Positions 9,762 to 20,080 of a stretch of 64,000 nt of DNA are shown one piece after another. Every line of letters starts with the position of its first letter. Position 1 is the first letter of the stretch. A program made the translations under genes and the position numbers. Origin of the DNA: Allolobophora icterica (lineage: Eukaryota > Annelida > Clitellata > Crassiclitellata > Lumbricidae); assembly GCA_963556255.1 (NCBI GenBank), contig OY744610.1, positions 61,441,489-61,505,488 of the forward strand, given 5' to 3'. Below the pieces are notes generated by a model that was given only the letters and a program-made list of their open reading frames with translations, had not been told where the DNA came from and made no database searches.

Positions 9762-10329
9762 TAGGGTGGATCGAAAAAAATATTTTTTTCGTATCGAATA
9801 TTAATAGTGACCAAAAGTTGCCTTTAGTATACGTAAACAACTCTGTAAAATTATTTTAAATTTGGACAACATCTTGAGGGTCCCCAACGAGATCAAAAAT
9901 CGTCTTTGCTGTAATTGCAAAAACCTATGGTTCGCGGTCAGTTTTAACCAAATTCTGCTCATTTCTTGCATTTGTTGTATCGCATGTCAGTTGGAATAAT
10001 CTAGATCTATAAGAATATGTCTGGCTAGCACTTTGTGTACTCTACTACTTTTATATCTACTACTTTTATATCTATACTGTGTATTTCCTGTTTGATACAT
10101 ACACGTATTCGTTAATTTCCAATCGGTGGCTTGACACACCGCAAACCATTACAATAAGAGTAGAGCCGGTTAACTAAAAGTCAATGTAACTAAGACACTG
10201 TTCCAGCAAGGGACAACACTGATGACATTGCTACTGGCTTTTTAATACAATACCCTAGAGACAGGGGCTTCTATCCCTATTCAGAGCGGGCACAAGTTAA
10301 GCCCAGTCAAAATCGGTGTGTGTTTATTT
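9762..10329. other. Unassigned stretch with a 20-bp perfect palindrome
   Basis: No gene or module is recognised. It begins with TAGGGTGGATCG and a perfect 20-bp palindrome, CGAAAAAAATATTTTTTTCG, at 9772-9791. This could be the terminus of a DNA transposon whose other end I cannot find in the window. Confidence 0.4.
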
Positions 10330-10932
10330 TCAATTTTTATCAGATTCTCTACAAGTAACAGTCTTCGCTCACAGTTCTGTGAAAGAGGGGGAGAGGGATT
10401 GAGCCCGTTTGTTTAGTGGGGATAGAATCCACTGCCTATATTTGAAGTTTCTGTCATCTTTGAGGGGCTGGGAAAAATCATGCGACCTCGGTCTTTGACT
10501 ACAGCGACGCACAACCGTCTTTGAGAAAATTAGACGGAGTACATGGGTCCTGCACCAAATAACCGACCGCAGAAAGCTGTCATCCGCATCGCTCACCATC
10601 GCCCCCACATCCCACGCATCCCGCGACAGGTAACCCATTCTATGCATTCGGTCCAAAAACCTCTCCAGGCGGGCACGGTCTTCAGCGTTAGCGCAACCCC
10701 ACCTCGGCGGGGCTGCATACAGAAGCCGAGCAACTGTGGTCGCACCAGCAACCATGTGTAAGGCCGGATAAGGGAGTCCATGAGCCCTTGACACTTTCTG
10801 AGCATAGAGAGAGCTAAGGCATGACCTCAGAGTCTCTCGGACATGGGAGGATGCAAGCAGATCCTCAGTTAGGTATCTTTTCTTACCATGACAAGTAAAT
10901 GAAGCTAATAAAACCATACTGCCAAAGGTCAA
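10330..10932 (-). pseudogene. LINE ORF2 C-terminal fragment (188 aa)
   Basis: Minus-strand open frame 10932-10369 matches the C-terminal region after the reverse transcriptase in CR1/L2-like LINEs: a 'SSHVRETLRSCLSSLYA' start, TTVARLLYAAP, DRARLERFLDRMHRMGYL, and near the end the RPRSHDFSQPLKDDRNF signature. The same signature (LRPRPHDF..PPKDD.NFISR) ends the fragment at 35106-35312, so both belong to one LINE family. No reverse transcriptase core is present; it is 5'-truncated. The 3' UTR runs to about 10330. Confidence 0.75.
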
Positions 10933-11479
10933 CTTAAAGGAACTCGGTACAGACCAGAAATATCTGTTGGAAACTACTAACGCTGTTTCTGAGGGTCACT
11001 GCCCACATAACTTAGTCTAACTAAACGAAACCCCGGAAAATTGAGTCATTCAAGGTGGCTGCGAATCGACTTCTCCTTTTGTACATCGCAACAGCTGAAC
11101 CATCAGCCAACTTCCAGATTCTTGCAGCATCGTGAAGTTGTATGCACCGATGTGATTCAGTACCCTGCTGCACGACAGGCGTTACCACTTCCATACCACT
11201 AATTAACGCTTAATTTTTCTTCGACACCTTTAATTCGGACTGTTTCATCTACTCTCTTTTGCAGGATGCTGGAAGGATGTTCTCCCTAACTTAGCGACTA
11301 AATCAGATTTATATAAGGTTCGTTATAATTGAATTAAAGGTGTTGAAAGGGAACCTGATATTTTCGTAACGTTTCATATTTTAATGAAATCTTATAACGT
11401 CGACAGTAATCATTTTACCTAAAACACCTCGACGTCTAGCTTCATTACGCAGCGGGTTGAACTGATTTATTCATGTTTA
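10933..11479. repeat. Modules, including an E module
   Basis: The part around 11140-11240 (ctgcacgacaggcgtt.. taattaacg.. cgacacctttaattcg) is paralogous to 62120-62230. An E module lies at 11300-11370 and an incomplete A module at about 11376-11420. No gene seen. Confidence 0.6.
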
Positions 11480-11800
11480 TTGATGAATGAATTTCAACGT
11501 TTTCTGCTTTTGACTTCTCGGTACTGCATTCGCATACTTACGAGAGCTCCTGCTTCAGCCTGCAGTGGCCGCCGATTTCTGCGATCAGCGGTCCATGGCG
11601 ACTTGCTTATCCCCGTTTGCACGCACTTCCATCAAGGGCATCATTTGGAGCGGCCTTCCATTGGAGCTACATTTGCCCCAAGGACAAATTCCTCGGCCTT
11701 TTATTCATCTCGAAAATCCGTTCTTTTCAGCCGCGGCTTGGCCGGGAACGTCTCTGAATAGGTATCATAAAGCGGCAAAGTATCAAGTTAATATTGATTA
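11480..11800 (+). pseudogene. LINE ORF2 C-terminal fragment
   Basis: Encodes SGRRFLRSAVHGDLLIP.., then LERPSIGATFAPRTNSSAF and YSSRKSVLFSRGLAGNVSE followed by a stop. It is homologous to the minus-strand fragments at 34330-34057 and 59489-59052. There is a frame break around residue 45-55. The 3' UTR is about 40 bp and runs into a tetranucleotide tail. 5'-truncated LINE copy. Confidence 0.75.
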
Positions 11801-11880
11801 ATTGATTGATTGATTGATTGATTGATTGATCGATCGATCGATCGATCGATCGGTCGATCGGTCGGTTCGACCGATCGATC
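11801..11880. repeat. (ATTG)n passing into (ATCG)n
   Basis: Tail of the preceding LINE. The unit changes from TGAT/ATTG to ATCG and then GGTC variants along the tract, a visible record of one-base spread within a microsatellite. Confidence 0.9.
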
Positions 11881-14721
11881 CAACTTTTAGTCCAATTGTG
11901 ATTTTAGGACATCTTGCGACCGCCAGATCCTTTGCGCGTTCTATTTTGAATAAATAAGCTGAACGAAATTAAAATTATATACAATTACTGCAAACGAAAT
12001 AAAGGTGTGTAAACAAGCAGCGCAAGTTTAGTATTCGCCAGAGTTTAGCGAAATCTTCTGGTGGCAGATCCGTTTACGTCGACAATTTAGCCTTTGAAAT
12101 CTTAGTAACCCGGCCGATTGGTCAGCTGATGTTTAACGACACTGTGTTAAAACAAATATGATTAGCGTCGCCCTCTTCCTTTATCTAGGCTTGTGACTGG
12201 CACTGTCAGAGTACGAGACGTGTCGTGGTTAATTTATTATTAATCCAAAGTTTAAAGTCGTCTTATGACATCAATGGCCGTTGACGACAATTCACAAATT
12301 CAATATGCAGAAAACAAGGTACTTGTGGCATCCGAATTTCATCATTTAAAGGTGTCGACGTTAAAAGTACTGGTAGTGTTACGCTTGGATCAGTGGTTTC
12401 TTTAAAGTAGCGTTCCACGCCTCGACTCTGGTCTCACATCCACAAATTACTCAAGAATATTAAAAAATTTAATGTAGGAAGCTGTTTAGCGGCAAAACTT
12501 CTTTAATTCATATACTCTGTGTATGATTTCCAAGATTGCGATCCCCAGCTGTTCATTTGTGAGCAGCGAACAATTGCTTAGAAATTTAAAAGTACGTCTA
12601 GGTTAGACACCTTTAAATCGGCTCATCCCAGAGCTACATATTTGCTTATTCGTCAAAACATTGGTACTTGTAAGTTGCTTTTTCTCTAACGTGTGGAACG
12701 AATGACATACAATAATGTTTAAAGACGTCAACGGCCATAGAGCCATAAGATGCCGTAAAACTACTGGAACAATAGCATTGCTACACCCCTTGTACCCGAA
12801 TCAACGGTCTTTGATGCCATAAGGTGTCATAAAACTTTTTCTAACCAATCGGTATAGTATCCCGTTTGGAAATTTTAAAGTAAGGCCAACGTCGTTAAAC
12901 GCGGAGTATATTGGAGGGTACTAGCCCCAAGCCTGGTAGAGGAGGAAGGCGATGTCAAAGCTCCTGGCAGCCATTAGATATCATCAAACGTTACAAACTA
13001 CTCTCAAGTTTAGTGGAGGCCCAACTTAGACACCCTTAGACCGGCATTACGACGCTATATATTTAGTCATCAAGTTTCATTTGCCTCGCAATATACTTCA
13101 GATAATTGTAGTGCTTTGTAATGGAGAATTTATATAGCGCCACTCTTTATCATAGGCGCTTCCGATCCGGGTCACTGTCTTCACTGACAAAGAGAACTCA
13201 TTTGCCTCGACACAGCGTCGTCAAAGAGCAACTAGCTAAATAATAGTGCTATCAGCTACCAGCTGTGGAGAAAACGCTTAAACCTCAAATATACAAAGTG
13301 ATCAGCAGGTGATGAACAACTTTTAAAAGTCTTCATCGTATCCTATATTTGCCTCGGTTTTCTTCAAACACTAATTGCTTTCTTATATACATGGCTGTCA
13401 TAAGCCAAACGAAAAGTGAGAACTGTTAAAATAATTATTGGACACCTCTTTTAAATAAAACATTCGCCCTATATAAACGGCGGTACTCAAAACTCCCACT
13501 GCTTGTACTCTGGCAGTGCCAGTCCCAAGCCCAGATGAAGGAGGGCGACGCTAATAATCGTTTTTCTCACACAGTGTCGTTAAGCTGAAACTATTACTAG
13601 GCCTACTGTATTAAGCCAAAGTAATTGATGCATCCAGAGTTTAACGAAATTTTATAGCAACAAGGGCTGTAGATGTCGACAGAAATTAATTTGGCATTTT
13701 ACAGCTCTGAAAAAAGTAATAAACCCATTCCCTGGAAAATTTCTATGTTTTAAGCTTATTTCTGGAAGTATATATACGGCTTCCCAAGGGAAGGGGTTTA
13801 TCGACGTCAGCGGCCTTTCTGCCAGAAGATGTCATTTTGTGCAGCTAGGTAAAACATCGCCATTGTCCGCACTCCGGCAGTGCCAGGTCCAAGCCTGGAG
13901 AAAGAAGGAGGGCGACTCTAATCATCTTTTTATAACACAGTGTCGTTAAACAGCTGCTAGCCAGAATTATTCATTGAAGTAGACTTAACGCTGTATTGTG
14001 CCATGTGATCGGTGAGAACTTTTCAAAAGTAATTAGAAACCTCTTTCGTGAGCGATTTCCAACCTATAAGAAGCAGAAACGCGGTTCTGTAACATTGACA
14101 TTGCCATAAACAAGGAGATCAACATTATCAGAATTTAACGACGTCTTTCGGTTGCATGTCTGCTTACCCGATAATTTAACCTTTCAACTCGTCGTTAACT
14201 GTCTGATTACTAATAGTTCCAGTTTAGCGACACTGTGTGATATTACAAGAAAACGATATAGCTGACCGTGAGAATCTTCCGCTGCATGCGAGGAATATTC
14301 TCGATTTCCGGAGTACGTGTGGGCTGAACAGATATATATCCTCGTGGATACATTTCTATGGCAATACACGACATCGAATGACCAGACATTTCTGTTGCAT
14401 GTATTGTTTTACTTTAGAATTGTGTTGTTTTGAGACAATTATCTTTGTCATCTACTTTGTTTACACACGCAGTTGGAGGTATGAATGATGACAACTGGCA
14501 ACTGAAGGAAACTCAGAGGTATATAACGTGATCTTTTTGTGAATTAAAGGTGTTTAAAATACAACCTGATATCTTCTTAGTAGTGGCGGAATTAAGTTAC
14601 CCAATACCTAGGTTTATAAGCAGGCCCAGTATTGTTATTATTATTCAAAGCTTAACGACATATTGTGGTTGCAAGGGCCGTTGACGTCTATTTCACCTTA
14701 TTTGTAGAAACCTGTTAATTG
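11881..14721. repeat. Mixed forward and reversed module blocks
   Basis: No gene. Forward A modules lie at about 12045, 12250, 13635 and 14135, and 14650-14700 ends at the LTR insertion. Reversed A modules lie at about 12722-12760, 12800-12835 and 13800-13835. Reversed B modules lie at about 13500-13590 and 13860-13950. The stretch 12430-12800 is one of five copies of a 350-bp block (others near 32860, 38640, 46690 and 62960). A small LINE 3' end on the minus strand (GCGCTATATAAATTCTCC) lies at about 13118-13200. An E module lies at 14508-14590. Confidence 0.6.
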
Positions 14722-17700
14722 TGTGGCGTTCTGCGCCCGCCCGGACGCCTGCACTCTCGTTGCGCCGGGCGGGTTTCCGTGGTGGTGGTGACTCCAGCCC
14801 ACTGCCCGTCTGGAGCCCCACCGGAGTCACTCTGCCTTGTCTACTTCCACCGTAAAATGGCTGGTCTCTATCTCTGTCCATAGTGAACGTTTCTATCAGG
14901 GGAGATTCAGGATTGGCCGCTTAAGAAAGGCAACACTATACCGTTCTATCTCGGGGTCTGACTCTGCTCTTTTCCGCGGTCGCCGGATGGGCAACGTCCT
15001 GCAGGATGGCCGTCCTTCAGAACAGGGTTCGTTCTCTTAATCAGCAGCAGTCTTCCCTCTCTGTGTGCCTTCTTAGTTACGGCTTCCTCTTACTCTCCAA
15101 CTGACCTGAACTTTGACGTACCATTCTACATCTCGTGACTCGAACTATCGCCATTTATAAGGGACACCAAACGTTTTCTAAGTATCGGTAACAAGGAATA
15201 CATGTGACAAGTCTTTACATTATATCGTCTTAGACACCGGTCTATTGGGCAACTGTCAAATGTAACTCTACGTCGTGTCGTCTAGGCACCTGTCCATACG
15301 TCTTCCCACCGTACGTATCTCTCGCTCCACTTCCGTGCAGGGCATACCGGCCTCACACGTATACTATCATGCACCACATTTACGGAGTAAGTTTCCTTAC
15401 CCGTCTTCTTCTGTGTTGGCAATTATCGACCAAACACAGTAATAAATTCTGCTTCGGAAGGTAACGATAAGGGTCTCCATGGCACTCTGATAGTGAAGGT
15501 CTTCTCTCTATAACCTTCCTATCTACACACAGAACTTCGTTCCGACCTACGCACGAGGGGGCCCGGCCTCGCACTTCAGTCAGTTCTCAGAGCTGCGTGT
15601 TACGACAAGCAAATATAGTTCTACCCGGGTATCCGACTACCCGGACTTTCACGTATCGCACTCTTGGTCTGCTTTATTATTTCCCTTCATACATGGGATT
15701 ATCGTACTCCTCACCTAGGGACTCTGACTAGCTGAACTTCGGCTAGCATAACGCGGACTTGTCTCTTTCGGACCTGGGTATCCGACTACCCGACCCGAAC
15801 TTTGAGGTTAATCTCTTGGTCTGATTTAATGTCCCTTTAACCTGGGACTCTCGTACTCTTCACCTAGGGATCTGGTCCGCTGTATCTTCTCGTTGCGGCG
15901 TATCCCTACCCGATTTACACAACCTTTTATCTTCTCACTATTCAGAATTAGTCTGTCTCGAGACCTGAGCAGCGGAGTGGGCCCTTACTCCACAAGCCGT
16001 ATCTCTTGAACCTGACTCTCTGAATCCAATAGAGAACGTAACAGTTGTGTCTTTTTCTGGGAGCTCACAGACTCGTAGGCTCCAATTCCGAGTACACAGA
16101 CTCGATTCTGCTAACGGTACCAGTGGAGTAACTATCAGTACTGTTACCCCATTATTTCACACAGACCTGTGTTTTCACTTCCCACTGCGGGAAGTTTCCT
16201 GTCTTCCACGCACCTGTACGATCCACGGTCAGATTGTTCGGGCAGTTCCCCGAACTCAGAAGTTTGCAGTTAGTTCCGCGAGCCAAGATTTTTGCGGGTA
16301 GACCGGAGTTAGGTAGGCCAAAGAAAGATATGCGGGAAAACCGCGGGAGTAACTATGACGGAGCAAAGTAATCAAGGAAAGGAACGTCGGTAGACCGCGA
16401 GTTAAGATTCAGCGTATAAATGTATTATTGTTTATTGTGAATTGTATACTCTAATATGTATAGGTTTTTATGTGTAGTTGAGATATTTCGGTTTTAAGAG
16501 ATTGCGGTTAGTCCCGCGAGTTAAAAGAAAGGCTTGTAGTTTGCCCGATGTTATCGAACGGAACCAACGGGGTCACCCTCCCCGAACATATCGAACTGTC
16601 ATCACCGGGGTCTTACCTTCCCCGTATTTATACAGACCTCTGTATCGAACGGAACCACCGGGGTCACCCTCCCCGAACATATCGAACTGTCATCACCGGG
16701 GTCTTACCTTCCCCGTATTTATACAGACCTCTGTATCGAACGGAACCACCGGGGTCACCCCTCCCCGAACATATCGAACTGTCATCACCGGGGTCTTACC
16801 TTCCCCGTATTTATACAGACCTGTGTATCGAACGGAACCACCGGGGTCTTGCCCCGTCTTTATCGAACGTCACCAACGGAGTCTGCTTCCCAGTACTTTC
16901 GAACGGAATCAACCTGGCACATCTCCCGTACACGTCGAGCGGTCACCAACGACGGGGTCTGCTTCCCCGTCTTTACCGATAAAGACCTGTGTTTTCTGTA
17001 TTAGTCAAGATCGGTCTCTCCCCGAGGTTTACTCAGCCTGTTAAACTTCCACAATCGGGCTTCAGACCGGCTCGCGATCTAACGGCAGGGTGGGCCCCAG
17101 CCCTGTCGCATCGGCGGTCAATCCAACACCCAAGAGTGATTAGTTTTGCTGTAACTCGGGATCGCACTGGTTAACTTTCTATGGACGATACTTGAACTGA
17201 GTTATCACCACCGGGTCGTTGCCCGTGTATCTCTCACGGTTAACAGTGGGAACTTTGCCCGTGCATCTCTGACCGTTACCAGCGCGGTCTTTCCGCGCGT
17301 ATATCAGACGGTCAACGGCGGGAACTTTGCCCGTGTATCTCTAACGGTTACCACCGGTCTTCCCCGTATGTATCGAAATGTCACCTCACGGTATCTTTTC
17401 CCGTCTTTATCGAACGGCCACCGACTGGGGCTGCTTCCCAGTCTTTATCGAACGGAACCGCCAGGGTCCTTCCCCGGACTATCGAACGGTAACCAGCGAA
17501 CCAGACACCGACGGGACCTTTCCAGTCTTTATCGAACGGAGCCGCCGGGGTCGCCTTCCCCGGACTTTACCGAAACAGACCTGTGAGCCTTTATTTCTCA
17601 CGATCGGTCTTTCCCCGAATCAGCCTTCCATGATCAGACTCGGTACTGCTCGCGATCTACAACAGAGCGGGCCCTTACCCCGTTGGATCGACGCTTTGCC

Positions 17701-18211
17701 AGCACTGGTCAGACCGCCTTTGGAGCGGCTGTCACTCGGGAGCGCACTGATTAGCCGGTAACCAACGACACTAAAGAACCGTATCTCTGTATATGCAGAG
17801 TGCACACATCGCCACTCTACAATATAGGCAAAACACCGTGAGGCAGCCTATACTTATCCCTCGCCACACTATACCGTGGCTTGTTCCTTATATACTAGCC
17901 TACGCACACCTTCTCAAAAACAGTTGTCTAAGGTATCGAAATCAACCTATGATAATAAGCGCCGCCCTAGCTTTAGGCCTTATTTATTGGACCGAAATAC
18001 GTCTAATATTATTCTAATTAATCATTTGAATCGGTTTAATGGCAACAACAAGCTAAAACTTAAATATTGGCTATTATTAAATCACGCTAGCGCTACCATT
18101 TACGCATCGGCCGCTGATGCCCTCTGATGCATTACTTCGCCCAATAACGCGTCAACAACAGCTAATATTATATCAAAACCTACATTCATGCCTTGCGGCC
18201 TGTCCGCCACA
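14722..18211 (-). repeat. 3' LTR (3490 bp)
   Basis: In sense orientation this is the downstream LTR. Differences from the other copy that I could see are at 14739, 14920, 16058, 16473 and 17986, about 99.86 percent identity. Most LTRs are 0.2-1.5 kb, so this is unusually long. It contains many short inverted repeats and an internal partial duplication (about 16980-17170 against 17585-17760). Its short open frames are not conserved as proteins. Confidence 0.93.
16545..17600 (-). repeat. Hairpin array in the 3' LTR
   Basis: About 18 units of roughly 40-50 bp. Each has a spacer close to TATCGAACGGAACCA and then a short stem-loop with a pyrimidine-rich loop. Stem sequences differ between units but stay paired: CGGGG/CCCCG, CTGGG/CCCAG near 17430, GCGCGG/CCGCGC near 17285, CCGGGG/CCCCGG near 17545, CGGG/CCCG near 17215. 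The first part contains a 91-bp higher-order repeat (starts at 16555, 16646, 16737 and 16829). Period 91 is not a multiple of three, and the open frames across it shift, so it is not protein-coding. Confidence 0.85.
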
Positions 18212-18224
18212 CTCTCCCCACCTT
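18212..18224 (-). promoter_or_regulatory. Polypurine tract
   Basis: On the minus strand AAGGTGGGGAGAG directly abuts the TG of the downstream LTR. It has twelve purines in thirteen bases, as expected for plus-strand priming. Together with the primer-binding site it fixes the orientation of the element. Confidence 0.75.
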
Positions 18225-18411
18225 ACTTAGATGCGGAGCATCTCTGACAATATCGGGGACCTTAATCACTCGTGACACAGAAACATCTCCAACCCAGATC
18301 CATTTAGAAAGCAAGGAACCATTGTACCACTGGTTATAGGGCGGCATACCTCGGTCATCTGGACGACTTACTCGGTCAAGTACTCAATCCAGACCCATCC
18401 ATCTCCGCACC

Positions 18412-18542
18412 CCGCACGAACGCCAAGTAACGATGATAGCCTGAGCAATAATCCTTGGTGCGAGCTACCACTCTGCGACCGTAGAGAAGCCCATCTCCTG
18501 CGAACCGTGCTGACGACAGCCTGTTTAATGGTGCTAGAGATC
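18412..18542. repeat. 131-bp interior duplication, copy 1
   Basis: Nearly the same as 19950-20080 (offset 1538 bp), with about five mismatches. It starts CCGCACGAACGCCAAG and ends AGAGATC. It lies close to the 3' LTR. Confidence 0.85.
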
Positions 18543-19249
18543 CAAACCACCACCCTACTGGCAACTTGTCTAATCCACCAAGTCGCCAACCTTAACCGGC
18601 CCTCTGTCATGAACCTGAGCTCTACCTAGCCCATATGGCCAGGAGACCTAGGAGAGAAAAGTCACCAACTATCTCCCGATCTTGTATATAAACGATAACT
18701 CTTTCACGTCACGCACACCTCCAAAATAAAACAACCGAAAGAAAAATATCGAGCATGGGAAGTGACAGCCGCTTGTGAAAACATTTTTTATGTATTTCTC
18801 GTTTTAATATTTTTTTGTAGTTTTCTTTTCAAACATATTTTCGTATTTGCACAATTGTCCAACAAGTAACGAAACTTTACAACACACTGTTCTCGCTAAG
18901 CTTCGAAACATCAATACCGCAGTATCAGCTCATATACATACGATATCACCCAATAACGTCTTTTCACCAAGGATAACTCCTTCAATTACACGGTACCACA
19001 AGGATCACCGACTGCCTTGTAAGTCATGCGGTATTAAACATACGCATCACCGAAACATTGTCAACCTGGAAGTGCTCTACACAAAAGCATTGTCGAAGGA
19101 ACGTTTCCAAAGATCGCACTTCAAGACCACTGCAATATCAAACCGGATACCAACACTCAAGGGAAAAGGATTCTCATCAAAAGATACTCCTCGTCCTTCC
19201 CAACAGTCCACAAAGAACCGCAAATAAAACGTAACCAGTACTAGGAAAA

Positions 19250-19476
19250 CAGTTCAAACGAAAGGTCTCATCAAAAGAAAACTCAAAAGTGTCATTCGAC
19301 AAAGTCCAGAAAACCACCGCAATTAAGCGGTAACTGGTACCGCAAATCATCACACATACGAACACTACAAAAGTAAAGTCCAACCAAACGCTTCATCAAA
19401 AGGAAACTTAAAATAATGTCTTTCGACAGAGTCCAGAAAACCACCGCAATTAAGCGGTACTAACACCGTAGATCAT
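19250..19476. repeat. Two tandem units of about 125 bp
   Basis: The units at 19250-19350 and 19376-19476 share 'tcatcaaaag.aaact', 'tcgaca.agtccagaaaa' and 'ccaccgcaattaagcgg'. Confidence 0.75.
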
Positions 19477-19949
19477 TATTATACCGTACTCTAGGATTCT
19501 CAGAGTGCTTATCCGCCGACTGCACTCTTATTAGTGTCGGCAATGAACAACTGACACAATCTGTGGGTTCCAACTCTTACCCAAAAGAAACAACATGGGA
19601 CCACCGACCTTTCGCTTACGGAAACCAAGAGACAACGCGTTCCAGAATCGCTTCGACACAAGCCATTCGGCTACACTTCAACGTACGGAACAACCTGGGC
19701 GACTACACTTGCCTCCACTGATCCGATGCCATGCCTAAGGTTCGCCTATTCACCTCCTCCGGCAGCTCCCTGTGCACACCGCCGTCTAATTGGCCCTTTT
19801 TGTCAACACTGACACAAACGACGTAATCAGTGTTTTTCCAAATACCCGTGCGCCTACGGTTCCTATGCACTTCCAGGGATTCCGTTCCCCTATTAACAAC
19901 TGCCTCCAACCTGGTGAACTCTACTGCGAACTTCCTAGTCTCTGCAACA

Positions 19950-20080
19950 CCGCACGAACGCCAAGCAACGATGATAGCCTGAGCAATAATCCTTGGTGCG
20001 AGCAACCACTCTGCGACCGTAGAGAAGCCCATCTCCTGCGAACCGTGCTGACGACACCCTTTTTAATGGTGCAAGAGATC
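19950..20080. repeat. 131-bp interior duplication, copy 2
   Basis: Second copy of 18412-18542. The flanks are unrelated, so only this segment was copied or retained. Confidence 0.85.

Noticed and set aside
16478..17044. 188-aa and 144-aa frames in the LTR (repeated at 24253-24819)
   Set aside because: They run through the 91-bp hairpin repeat, whose period is not a multiple of three, and two frames are open at once; they are repeat artefacts.
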